Part shown: positions 35,782 through 44,531 of the stretch, one piece after another
How positions within the stretch are numbered: position 1 is the stretch's first letter
Layout: each line of letters starts with the position of its first letter
From: Niastella populi
GTDB taxonomy: Bacteria; Bacteroidota; Bacteroidia; Chitinophagales; Chitinophagaceae
Direction: 5' to 3'
Length of the DNA stretch: 64,000 nucleotides
NCBI RefSeq assembly: GCF_002078015.1
Contig: NZ_LWBP01000199.1
Location: 1 to 64,000, forward strand
The notes under the pieces: model-generated
Seen by the model: the letters and a program-made list of their open reading frames with translations, nothing else
What the model was told of the DNA's origin: nothing
Databases searched by the model: none
Program-made: the position numbers and the translations under genes

Positions 35782-37986
35782 TTATAACTTCAGCAACCCA
35801 ACCTTATGCAAAGTATTCACTGGTTTGTTGTCCCAGAACAGTTCAAAGTCTTCCAGTGCGGCGGATTGGTAGCTGTCCATTACATCCTGTAACGTTAATA
35901 CTTTTTGATTGGTGATCGACAATTCTTTGAGGATGGCCGCGAGCCAGTCGCCCTGTTCGCGGCTTACGCTGATGCTGTACTTTTCGCGTTTGTCCTGAAA
36001 GGTAAGTGAGGTCATTTCCCAGCTATTGCCTTTTTTACTTTTCGTAAAATGTTCAACGAGGGGCTGTTTGCCGAGGTACACGATCCGGGTAGTGGGTTTG
36101 GGTGCGGTATAAATATCCTGTTCCAGCACTTTTTCGATATAGTCGGGTGCAATCTTCGTTTTGGGCACTTTAAATTCGAACCATTTTTGCAACGGTTCAT
36201 CGAGGCCGATGCCGTGCATATAATTGAACAATGATTTCTTTAAACCAAATGCAAATTCTTCATGTTCGGCGCCTGTTTCATCGATGTGCACGAGATCGTT
36301 ATTGGCAAATGCGCCTACCAATGCCGATTCTCTCTTAACCCTGAACCTCTCCGGTTCCATACCTATGGGACTGTGCACCGTCATGGTGAACAAATGCCAG
36401 AAAGCAGACTGCAAAACCCCGGCGCGAAACATTTGCCGCACCATTTCAAGCGAATCGATGGTTTCCTGTGCGGTTTGCGTGGGAAAACCATACATGAGGT
36501 AAGCATGCACCATAATCCCCGCTTCGGTAAAGTGTTTGTTCACCTGCGCTACCTGTGCTACGGTGATGCCTTTTTGAATCAGTTGCAACAGGCGGTCGCT
36601 GGCTACTTCCAGTCCGCCCGAAATCGCAATACAACCAGAGCGTTTCAACAGCAGGCAAAGATCGCGGGTAAAACTTTTTTCAAAACGCACATTGGCCCAC
36701 CAGCTCAAGGTTAGTTTGCGGCGGATGATCTCCAGCGCCAGCGCGCGCATCATGGCGGGCGGAGCGGCTTCGTCAACAAAGTGAAATCCGTTTTGCCCGG
36801 TTTGTTTCATCATCTCTTCCATGCGGTCGACCAGCAAAGAAGCGGCTATCGGCTCATAGAGTTTGATATAGTCGAGCGAAATATCGCAGAACGTGCATTT
36901 GCCCCAATAGCAACCATGCGCCATTGTTAGTTTGTTCCAGCGGCCATCGCTCCACATGCGGTGCATGGGATTTACCACTTCTATGGCCGAAATATATTTA
37001 TCGAGCAGGAAATCGCTGTAATCGGGTGTGCCCACCTGCGCCTGTTTGTAATCGGAGCAGCTTTTGTTATTGATATATTGAACGGCGCCGTTCTGCAGGG
37101 TAAAAGTGCGTTTCAGTTCTTCGGTTGAACGATGGCCTTCTACCAGTTGCACCAGTTGTTCAAGGGGCGCTTCGCCATCGTCGAGAGTAATATAATCGTA
37201 AAATTCAAATACACGCGGGTCGCTGAGCGAACGCAGTTCGGTATTGGCAAAACCACCGCCCATGGCCACTTTTACATTGGGACAGTGCTGTTTAATCCAT
37301 TGCCCGCAACGCAGTGAGGCGTACAGGTTACCGGGAAAAGGAACGGATATAGCCACCAGTTTCGGTTGCAGCGTTTCCATATGTTCTTTCAGCAGCCTGA
37401 TCAATAGTTCATCGATAAAGGTATATTCCTGTTGCAGGGCGTTGTACAGTTCGTCGAAGCTGTTGGCGGAACGGCCCAGTTTTTCGGCGTAACGGCTAAA
37501 CCCGAAATGTTCGTCGATACATTCACTGATAAGATCGGAAAGATCTTCGAGGTACATGGTGGCAAAGTGTTTGGCTTTGTCCTGGGTGCCCATTGAGCCG
37601 AATGCCCAGTCGAGGTCGGTCAGCTGCGCAAAACGGCTGGCCTCGGGCAGAAAGTCGCGTTTGCAAATGCGGTGTGCGAGTGTAGGGTTATGTCCCTGTA
37701 AAAAGTGCACTACATCATCGATGGTGTAAATGTAGTCTTCCTGCAGTGCCACCATGCGGGCGGCGTTTTCCGACAATGGTTTGTCAATGCGGTTGATGCG
37801 GTTGAACAGTTCCTGCAGCCCTTCCTGGCAGAACAGGGCCAGCGTTACCTCTATGCCCAGATCGCTCTGGAAGGAACGGATATTTTTGGTGTTCAAAAAG
37901 CCCTTCAGATAAGCCGTCGCCGGATACGGCGTGTTAAGCTGCGTAAAAGGCGGAGTGATCAAAAACACAGGAACGCTCAAAATCAA
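35782..37986 (-). CDS. B12-binding-domain radical SAM protein
   Basis: The product has 734 residues. No ATG fits the 5' end: the frame begins after a TAG and the first usable codon is TTG 37986 (TTG 37980 is also possible). Residues 5-15 (VFLITPPFTQL) look like a family start. The N-terminal part contains a cobalamin-binding-like Rossmann segment (KLVAISVPFPGN, VAMGGGF). The radical SAM core has Cys359, Cys364 and Cys367 in HGCYWGKCTFCD, a CX4CX2C spacing instead of the usual CX3CX2C, followed by FHFVDEAAPP and a GGLEVASDRLL segment. It should bind a 4Fe-4S cluster and SAM and catalyse an unknown radical reaction. It is monocistronic. Confidence 0.85.
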   Translation of the reverse strand: MILSVPVFLITPPFTQLNTPYPATAYLKGFLNTKNIRSFQSDLGIEVTLALFCQEGLQELFNRINRIDKPLSENAARMVALQEDYIYTIDDVVHFLQGHNPTLAHRICKRDFLPEASRFAQLTDLDWAFGSMGTQDKAKHFATMYLEDLSDLISECIDEHFGFSRYAEKLGRSANSFDELYNALQQEYTFIDELLIRLLKEHMETLQPKLVAISVPFPGNLYASLRCGQWIKQHCPNVKVAMGGGFANTELRSLSDPRVFEFYDYITLDDGEAPLEQLVQLVEGHRSTEELKRTFTLQNGAVQYINNKSCSDYKQAQVGTPDYSDFLLDKYISAIEVVNPMHRMWSDGRWNKLTMAHGCYWGKCTFCDISLDYIKLYEPIAASLLVDRMEEMMKQTGQNGFHFVDEAAPPAMMRALALEIIRRKLTLSWWANVRFEKSFTRDLCLLLKRSGCIAISGGLEVASDRLLQLIQKGITVAQVAQVNKHFTEAGIMVHAYLMYGFPTQTAQETIDSLEMVRQMFRAGVLQSAFWHLFTMTVHSPIGMEPERFRVKRESALVGAFANNDLVHIDETGAEHEEFAFGLKKSLFNYMHGIGLDEPLQKWFEFKVPKTKIAPDYIEKVLEQDIYTAPKPTTRIVYLGKQPLVEHFTKSKKGNSWEMTSLTFQDKREKYSISVSREQGDWLAAILKELSITNQKVLTLQDVMDSYQSAALEDFELFWDNKPVNTLHKVGLLKL

Positions 37987-37997
37987 TAAGTTTTGGG

Positions 37998-38005
37998 CAA
38001 AATTA
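37998..38005 (-). promoter_or_regulatory. -7 element for the radical SAM gene
   Basis: On the minus strand this reads TAATTTTG, an exact TAnnTTTG match, 12 bases before the TTG start at 37986. The predicted transcription start falls within about five bases of the start codon, giving a nearly leaderless mRNA. Confidence 0.45.
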
Positions 38006-38060
38006 AGCTAAAAAAAGCTATCAGTGTAAGAATGGGGTTATCAGGGAGTTAGGGGAGTTT

Positions 38061-38648
38061 TTACCCTTTCCATTTAACTCTGTCTAAATAGTCCTGCTGC
38101 GCTTTGGTTGTATACTTTTCTTTGAACTCTTTTACATTTTCATCAAACGCATCTTTACCTGATGAGGGATAGTATTTCTCCAACAACAGCATGTCAAATT
38201 CAAAGCTGAACTCACTGTCATGTATCAGATCGAACAACTCAGATGTCGGATAACGGACGTTATCTTTGTCAAGCAGCATCGCCGTTTTTAGGATCGGCCA
38301 TATTTCTCCGGCATGCCCTTCTGCCATCAGTTTGCAGTCTGCATAATGGAACATCAGTTCATAGCTCGCGGGAAATTTATCTGTGAATTGTTTATACAGG
38401 TCAGATTTTAATTGAAAATCATCACTACCTAATCCCATGTACGCTGAGCCATAGTGGGCCATGATGGCGCCGTTGATAAGCAATGCCGTATCCGGATATA
38501 ATTGGTCCTGTGATAAAACGAAATGGCTGAATTCAGCTATAACTTCCGGTTCGGGCTTGCCGGATAATATTATATTTCGTAGCAATTTCGCCTGTTCGGA
38601 ACTGTCTGTTTCCTTTCCATAATTCCTCAGGTAATATTCTATTAACAT
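38061..38648 (-). CDS. Hypothetical protein (195 aa)
   Basis: ATG 38648 opens a soluble, acidic, mainly helical protein without signal peptide or membrane helix. Aromatic-rich stretches (ASYELMFHYADCKLMAEG) and helix pairs could be degenerate TPR-like repeats, but no domain is recognised. Its start is 47 bases beyond the stop of the DUF1573 gene on the same strand, so it may be the second gene of that operon. Function unknown. Confidence 0.65.
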   Translation of the reverse strand: MLIEYYLRNYGKETDSSEQAKLLRNIILSGKPEPEVIAEFSHFVLSQDQLYPDTALLINGAIMAHYGSAYMGLGSDDFQLKSDLYKQFTDKFPASYELMFHYADCKLMAEGHAGEIWPILKTAMLLDKDNVRYPTSELFDLIHDSEFSFEFDMLLLEKYYPSSGKDAFDENVKEFKEKYTTKAQQDYLDRVKWKG

Positions 38649-38695
38649 ATAATGTGAGTTTGCATTGGTACTTCAGGAGCACAAAAATAAGCATC

Positions 38696-39436
38696 TCACA
38701 ACTTATTATCCCTAAGCACTTTTATCTGCAGCGGCTCAGGCAGCTTTTTGTCATTGACATACACATCGAGGATAATGGTTACGTCGGTATGTGTGTGGAA
38801 AGGCATGGAGTAGTTGAAGGTAACCGTTCTTTTGCTATTGGGAGCTATTTTACCGGGATTAGTGAAGTACAACCCTTCGCTGTTATTTTTGGGAATTAAT
38901 TTAAGCACCATCTCTTTATTTCCGGCATTGATCAATGGCAGTTCCACTTTTTTTGCCTGTCCGGGTTTTAAATAACCCAACGCCATTACTTTGTAACGCA
39001 GGTGCAGCTCACTGCCGAAATTGTAAGGATAATCATTTTCGACAGGGCGTTCGCCGGGGATGATGTTCCCCTCTACCCACACATGATTATACTGTTTTCC
39101 GTTTTCACTGAAAATGAAGATCTCCTTCGAGAAGAACCCGCTTTTATAAGCGGGATCGAAGGTAATGGTAAGCGCTGTTCTTTCGCCCGGTTTAACCTCA
39201 CCGTCATGCTTTTTTTTGCCAATACAACTGCAACCGGTATTAATAGCTGTGATGGTCACCGGCTTTTTACCTGTATTACGAAAATAAAATGTGTGAGATA
39301 CCTTACCATCCTTTTCATGAATAGTACCAAAGTTATATACCCGCTCTTCAAACACCAGGGACTGTGACAGTTCCTGGGCCTTTAGCGATTGTACCCAACT
39401 ACCGGTAATGATCAGGAGAATAAGATATCTCACCAT
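38696..39436 (-). CDS. DUF1573 domain exported protein
   Basis: The product has 246 residues with a signal peptide ending SLKAQE. The DUF1573 module (about 28-125) has its typical YNFGTIHEKDGKVSHTFYFRN start and the GCSCIG dicysteine motif. Immunoglobulin-like beta-sandwich folds make up both halves (MSP/ASPM-like). Such proteins are periplasmic or surface proteins common in Bacteroidota; function is unknown. It lies between locus B and the hypothetical gene at 38061, with only 31 bases to the last gene of locus B, so read-through from that operon is possible. Confidence 0.88.
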   Translation of the reverse strand: MVRYLILLIITGSWVQSLKAQELSQSLVFEERVYNFGTIHEKDGKVSHTFYFRNTGKKPVTITAINTGCSCIGKKKHDGEVKPGERTALTITFDPAYKSGFFSKEIFIFSENGKQYNHVWVEGNIIPGERPVENDYPYNFGSELHLRYKVMALGYLKPGQAKKVELPLINAGNKEMVLKLIPKNNSEGLYFTNPGKIAPNSKRTVTFNYSMPFHTHTDVTIILDVYVNDKKLPEPLQIKVLRDNKL

Positions 39437-39467
39437 TTTTTTAGAATATTGTCATTTAAAAGCGGGA

Positions 39468-40490
39468 TCAGTTGGCATATACATCCAGCTCGGCAATACG
39501 GAAATTATTGCTACTGGTTGAAGTTCCATAACTCACTTTCAACCGCAGGTACCTTGCCGTTATGGGTTTATAAAACAACACATAATTATAACCTGATGCA
39601 TAATTCAGGTTTGCCCGCAAAGGCGATCCCAGCAGCTCATAGTTGATACCGTCGTTACTGACAGATACTTCCATCTGGGTGGGGATATTGGTGCTGCTGG
39701 TGGTTGAATACAACCGGAAACCGGTTACATTCTTAGCCGCCTGCATATCGAGATCAACCTGTACAGGTGAACCGCCCCATCTTGAATAGGTGCTGGTAAC
39801 GCCATCGAGGATATTGCCCGCTGTGTTTGGCGCCGGGTTGAAATTTACCATCCATGAGGCCTTGCTTTGTAAGGTTCCGGTTACATCGGCCGCCGTGGCA
39901 TTGTAACGGATCCGGCGCAATTCAATGTTCAACACTACATATACAACTTTAATAGTGGTGTTGGAAGTGATACTTCCTATTGAAGGATCAGATACCGTTG
40001 TAAGTTTTATGGGAACCATATAAGCCGGCGCCGTCAATGTATTAAGATCGGCGGGGTTCACTCCTATTGAAAATGAATCAACGGAAGTGGTTTGCCCTTC
40101 CATGATCTTTGCCGTCAACGACTGGGTAGTAAGGATACCGGCCGGCAATTGCGCATAGTTTGTATTGTTAGCTGCATTATATACCGCTACCAGCGAGTTA
40201 TCGGGTTCGGCCGTAACAGTTACATCGCGGCGTACCGGGTTGGTGGCATACAATGGTATTTTGATGGTTCCCGGAAGACCCGAAGAAAGATTCAGCCAAC
40301 CGGTTGAAGCCGCATCGGGAATATTCACCACGGAATAACTCAGCGAGTTGCCGGGCATATTGCCAAGGTTGGTATTGTTCGTAAAGAACATGGTTTCAGC
40401 GTTGCCTTTGATATCTGCTGCATCATCCTTTTTACAGGAAAAGAGCACCGTCATCGCCATGCACCCTATAATATATTTTAGCTTGAGCAT
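39468..40490 (-). CDS. DUF1735 surface lipoprotein with discoidin-like (F5/8 type C) C-terminus
   Basis: The product has 340 residues with a lipoprotein signal ending LFSC (Cys19) and KKDDAAD, an acidic patch after the Cys typical of surface-exposed Bacteroidota lipoproteins. A DUF1735 (BT_3987-N-like) domain spans about 30-190. A carbohydrate-binding beta-sandwich of the discoidin type spans about 200-340 (NILDGVTSTYSRWGG, MQAAKNVTGFRLYS, ITARYLRLKVSYGT). It is the last gene of locus B, 27 bases after the LamG protein, and should bind the glycan substrate at the cell surface. Confidence 0.9.
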   Translation of the reverse strand: MLKLKYIIGCMAMTVLFSCKKDDAADIKGNAETMFFTNNTNLGNMPGNSLSYSVVNIPDAASTGWLNLSSGLPGTIKIPLYATNPVRRDVTVTAEPDNSLVAVYNAANNTNYAQLPAGILTTQSLTAKIMEGQTTSVDSFSIGVNPADLNTLTAPAYMVPIKLTTVSDPSIGSITSNTTIKVVYVVLNIELRRIRYNATAADVTGTLQSKASWMVNFNPAPNTAGNILDGVTSTYSRWGGSPVQVDLDMQAAKNVTGFRLYSTTSSTNIPTQMEVSVSNDGINYELLGSPLRANLNYASGYNYVLFYKPITARYLRLKVSYGTSTSSNNFRIAELDVYAN

Positions 40491-40517
40491 ATTTCAGGTT
40501 TTGATTGGGGTTATCGG

Positions 40518-41777
40518 TTATTGACTGCACTTGTTCAGCGCATCGTTTGTCCAGGTAACGTACGACGATTTGTCGGCCTGCAATAAAGTACCGGAACCGG
40601 CCTGGTCCCACCAGACTTTCGACCAGTCCATATCATATTTGGCACCAGCCGTAGATGAGTTGTAGAAGATATGGCCTGCCCCTTCGTTCAGTTTCCAGTA
40701 AGCCAGCAGTCCATCGGCGTTGGGGTCTGCACCGCAAAGGTTCAGTTTTATTTCACTGGCTGTAAGTGCGCGGCTCCATACCCGGCATTCTGCAATACGC
40801 CCGTTGAAATACTGTCTTGTATCATACCCGCCCCACATTTGTCCGAATGTCAATCGTGAGAACTGCATTACGGTGGAGCCGGTTTTCTCAGCTACCTTGT
40901 TACCATCTACATACATGATCAGTTTGGCGCCGTCATATGCCAGTGAGATCGTGTACCACTGGTTGGCATTGAAGTTATAAGCAAACGCACTGCCTAATGC
41001 ACCTATCAACTGCAGCGAGTTATTAGGGTTACCCAATTCGCCGTAACGCAAACCGATAGAAGTTGCCTCAGACTGGTCGCTCCACGACATCAGCGTTTGA
41101 ATTGGCTGGGGATTCGAGTTGCCGTCGCCGCCTCTGAAACTATACACCAGGTTTTTTATTTCAAACGTAAAGTTGGGAAGGCTGACTGCATCGCCCGGGT
41201 TAAAAAGGTAAGTAGCATTGAAACGGCCGCGTGTGCCCGGCGTACCGGTTGTAGCGCCCTGTGCATTGTTCATCGACAATGCCGGGAAGTTGATGATCCT
41301 GGCTATGCGCAGGAAGATGGTGCGGCCCGATTCCAGCACATTCATTCCGCCCCCGTTTACGCTTTTAATTTTCAGGGGTATCAGGTAAGAACGGCCATCC
41401 ACTAACGGGGAGGTAGATATTACTTTTACGCTCACCGGTGTTGAGGTGGAAGAACCGGCTTTAATAACCGTTTCGAGATTGGTTACATCTATAGCGGCGG
41501 TAGGAACCGCAAAATAAATGGTGTTATGCTCTTTGTTATAGCCTGCCACCGCTGCGGTATCCAGTGCAAAACTCACCTGCATATCTTCCGTTGCACGGAA
41601 GGTGGTGGTTGCGGTAACGTTGTATTCCGAGGGCGTATTCTCCACGGCAAATTTAACAATGGGAGTTACCTCGGTGCCGGTGATCAGCACTACGCCGTCG
41701 CCAAACTCAGCTTTCTTGCAGCTTAGCGCATACAGGGCGAACACCAGGGCCAGGTATGTTCTGATATTTTTAGTCAT
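40518..41777 (-). CDS. DUF1735 and LamG-domain surface lipoprotein
   Basis: The product has 419 residues with a lipoprotein signal ending ALSC (Cys20) followed by KKAEFGDG. A DUF1735 domain occupies about 35-170. A concanavalin/LamG-3 domain (about 195-365) reads FTFEIKNLVYSF, YTISLAYDGAKLIMYVDGNKV and GRIAECRVWSRALTASEI, the standard LamG end. It lies 21 bases downstream of the GH18 gene in the locus B operon. The likely role is glycan or glycoprotein binding at the surface, beside the enzyme. Confidence 0.92.
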   Translation of the reverse strand: MTKNIRTYLALVFALYALSCKKAEFGDGVVLITGTEVTPIVKFAVENTPSEYNVTATTTFRATEDMQVSFALDTAAVAGYNKEHNTIYFAVPTAAIDVTNLETVIKAGSSTSTPVSVKVISTSPLVDGRSYLIPLKIKSVNGGGMNVLESGRTIFLRIARIINFPALSMNNAQGATTGTPGTRGRFNATYLFNPGDAVSLPNFTFEIKNLVYSFRGGDGNSNPQPIQTLMSWSDQSEATSIGLRYGELGNPNNSLQLIGALGSAFAYNFNANQWYTISLAYDGAKLIMYVDGNKVAEKTGSTVMQFSRLTFGQMWGGYDTRQYFNGRIAECRVWSRALTASEIKLNLCGADPNADGLLAYWKLNEGAGHIFYNSSTAGAKYDMDWSKVWWDQAGSGTLLQADKSSYVTWTNDALNKCSQ

Positions 41778-41798
41778 GATAGTTAAGTTTTGTTGGCA

Positions 41799-42872
41799 TT
41801 ACTTAGCTGCCGGATTAGCGATCTGGATACAACGCCTTACATTATAATATGGCACCCCGGTCTTCGAATAATAGTCCCGGTCGAAGTAAAAAGCGCCAAA
41901 ACCGCCTTTTTTACCCTGTGTGGGGTTCCAGCGAGCCATTCCTTCAAGGGAATACATTCTTGTTCCGTCGGTTGTGTTCAGGTTGCCATTGGCTTCGGTA
42001 AAAGGTGTACCGCCATTCTCTGAAAAGTCGCCAAAGTTTTCGGTTACGATAAACTTGCCAGGTGGAACGGCTGCCTGTACCGCATTGTAATAGTTCTGGA
42101 GGTTAGTTGCAGTTTGAATACCACCGGTGTTTTGCGAGTAAGCCTGGCGAATGAAGTAGTTCGCATACTCACCGGTAGCGGCCGGCGGCGCCACTGAATA
42201 GAAGTCGATGATGAACAATTTATCGGGGTATTTGCCTTTGGGGCCAAAGAACTGTCCAACGTATTGTACCAACTTTATGAAGTTGGTATTCGGATTGTTC
42301 AGCCACTCCCCGGCTTCGGGTTCCCAGTCTATGTCCAACCCATCGAGGTCATTGTCGAGCACCTGGTCAACAAGGTATTGCCCGTAGGTGGCAATCCCCT
42401 GGTCGTTCCTGTTGGCGGCCGATGTGAGGTCGAACACGGTACCATCTTTCAATGTTATTTTGGTATTGAACCGGGTGATGGTAGGCGCCACAAAGCGGGT
42501 GCCTTTTTTCTCTCTTACATATTTCCAGTCGGCATAGGCAACAGGCGCATATGATTTTGAGGTGGAATCATTGCTGGGTATGCCCATCCACAGCGAAATG
42601 ATATCCATACTGTCGGGCAGGCCGATGATCCTTTCGCCCCATGATGCGGGATCTTTATAACCGGTTGAACCGGCAATGGGCGCATAGGCCGCATACCAGC
42701 CAAAACAAACCGTGTGGTCGGATCTTTTATATGCCCGCAGGTTTTCGTAATACTGTTCGTCGTAAGTAAAGGGTTTCTGCAGTTCCAGCGCTTCTTCCTT
42801 CACGCATCCTGCCAAGGTAAGCAGCCATGCGCAAAAAGTAAATAGCGGAATCAGTTTTGTTTTATTATTCAT
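41799..42872 (-). CDS. GH18 glycosidase lipoprotein (endo-beta-N-acetylglucosaminidase or chitinase)
   Basis: The product has 357 residues with lipobox Cys23 and an acidic-rich start (KEEALEL). The TIM barrel carries the GH18 signature DGLDIDWE at residues 177-184 with catalytic Glu184, preceded by YGQYLVDQVLDNDLDG, and a substrate-assisting Tyr is plausible in FIIDFYSVAPP. The size and context (SusD-type lipoprotein upstream, DUF1735 proteins downstream) resemble the BT3987-like endo-beta-N-acetylglucosaminidases that cut the chitobiose core of N-glycans. A secreted chitinase is the alternative. It acts on the cell surface, before SusCD import. Confidence 0.92.
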   Translation of the reverse strand: MNNKTKLIPLFTFCAWLLTLAGCVKEEALELQKPFTYDEQYYENLRAYKRSDHTVCFGWYAAYAPIAGSTGYKDPASWGERIIGLPDSMDIISLWMGIPSNDSTSKSYAPVAYADWKYVREKKGTRFVAPTITRFNTKITLKDGTVFDLTSAANRNDQGIATYGQYLVDQVLDNDLDGLDIDWEPEAGEWLNNPNTNFIKLVQYVGQFFGPKGKYPDKLFIIDFYSVAPPAATGEYANYFIRQAYSQNTGGIQTATNLQNYYNAVQAAVPPGKFIVTENFGDFSENGGTPFTEANGNLNTTDGTRMYSLEGMARWNPTQGKKGGFGAFYFDRDYYSKTGVPYYNVRRCIQIANPAAK

Positions 42873-42892
42873 AATAAAATCATTTCAGGTTA

Positions 42893-44509
42893 TTATTTTT
42901 TATCCCACCAGAGTTTTACGCCACCGCCGTCGGGGCCGCCCAATGCACTGAGGCCCGATTGCACACCTGCCTTGTTATTGGTGTATTCAGATTGCGGATA
43001 CGGGATGCGGCGGATGTGAACAGCAGTGTTGATAGTGCCGTTGCTGTTATTGTTCACCACGGGTAACAGCTTGGGATAACCGGTACGGCGGAATTCGGCC
43101 CAGCCTTCGGGGCCATCGGGATAAAGCGCCAGCCATTTCTGGGTAATGATCCTTTCGAGGTTGGCCTCGAAATTGTCGGCTGCATTCCAGGCAATGGTAA
43201 TGGCGCTGGGGGCAGGCGCATTATTACCGCTTTGTCCGCTATTGTCGGTAAAGGCAATGGGCATGGCGGTATTGTTGGCTGCATAAACCGCAGCATCATC
43301 AGCCAGTCCGTTTTCCTTAAATGAAACGGCAATGCCCTGGTTATAGAGGTCCTGTGCGGTTCCGCCCATATTCCAGCCGCGTAAAGCGCCTTCTGCACGC
43401 AGGAAATAAGATTCTGCAGCCGTGATCCAAACGATGGGCGTTGAGCCGCTGTTGACATTCAGGTTTGAAATGGCCGGTCCGCTATAGGGCGTCCAGGTGG
43501 TTGTAACAATACCCTGGCGAACGCCATGATAATTACCATCACCGGCTTTTGTAAAATAAGCGGCCCGGCGGGGATCTGCATAGCCGTTCATATATGCGTC
43601 CATGGATGCGCTCATGCGGACTTCACCGGCATTGAAGTTATAGGCGATCTCATACAAAGGATGCATGTATGCCAGGGTATTCGAGCGCTGAATAGCGGCC
43701 CGCTCATCGGCATTCGAAATAACGCCAAAGGGATTGGCGATCGATTTCTCGGCTTCTGTTTTTGCCAGTGAGGCATTGGCATATACCACGCGCATAGCTA
43801 ATCGCAGCCGGAGCGTATTGGCGAATTTTATCCATTTTGTTACGTTACCGCCATAAATGTAATCGTAATCGCGCATAAGAACACTGGAAGGGTTGCCCTG
43901 CGCAAATTTGGTGAGCACATCGATTGCTCCATCCAGCTCTTCGAAAAAACGGGTGTATACATTTTGTAAAGGATCGTAATTGTTTTTCAGCGAGCCGCTA
44001 AAGTTCACATAGGGAATGGGACCATAAGCATCGGCCACGCGGTGCATTCCCTGCACTTTTACTACGGTGGCCAGCGCCGCTATTTCGGGCAGGTTCTGCT
44101 CGCTGGCAATGGTATTGATCGACCGCCATGCCGGCATTACAGAAACAAAACCGGAAGTAAATGTTCTTTCGATCCAGTTTGAAATAAGATAATACGAACC
44201 GTTATGAACGCCGCCATACCAGGTGCCTGTAGGCGCCACATAACCGGAATACACATCGCTTGTTAACCCCTGTGCTACCTGGTAATCGCTCGATAAATTG
44301 ATCCCGTCTTTGAACAGCACCACGTTGCGTTGCATTTGGGAAAAGAAGGCGCCGGTTTTCAGGTTATCGGTTGCCATCATTTCCTCAGTGGCCTCATGCT
44401 GGTTGGTATTCAGCTCTTCGAAGTTGCGGGTACAGGCGGTACCGGCAACCAGCAGCAGCATACCTGCCGGTATAAAGCTTTGCCAAAAATTTATTTTACC
44501 TGTTATCAT
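42893..44509 (-). CDS. SusD-like (SusD_2 type) nutrient-binding lipoprotein (locus B)
   Basis: The product has 538 residues with lipobox Cys26 (AGTAC). Sequence such as FEELNTNQHEATEEM, LKTGAFFSQMQRNV, KVQGMHRVADAYGPIPY and the end EGWAEFRRTGYPKLLPV are those of the SusD_2/SusD-like family that goes with SusC proteins in glycan loci. It covers the SusC barrel and captures the substrate. It follows susC by 22 bases and precedes the GH18 gene by 20 bases. Confidence 0.94.
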   Translation of the reverse strand: MITGKINFWQSFIPAGMLLLVAGTACTRNFEELNTNQHEATEEMMATDNLKTGAFFSQMQRNVVLFKDGINLSSDYQVAQGLTSDVYSGYVAPTGTWYGGVHNGSYYLISNWIERTFTSGFVSVMPAWRSINTIASEQNLPEIAALATVVKVQGMHRVADAYGPIPYVNFSGSLKNNYDPLQNVYTRFFEELDGAIDVLTKFAQGNPSSVLMRDYDYIYGGNVTKWIKFANTLRLRLAMRVVYANASLAKTEAEKSIANPFGVISNADERAAIQRSNTLAYMHPLYEIAYNFNAGEVRMSASMDAYMNGYADPRRAAYFTKAGDGNYHGVRQGIVTTTWTPYSGPAISNLNVNSGSTPIVWITAAESYFLRAEGALRGWNMGGTAQDLYNQGIAVSFKENGLADDAAVYAANNTAMPIAFTDNSGQSGNNAPAPSAITIAWNAADNFEANLERIITQKWLALYPDGPEGWAEFRRTGYPKLLPVVNNNSNGTINTAVHIRRIPYPQSEYTNNKAGVQSGLSALGGPDGGGVKLWWDKK

Positions 44510-44531
44510 AATATTCGAAAGTCGTGGGTGA

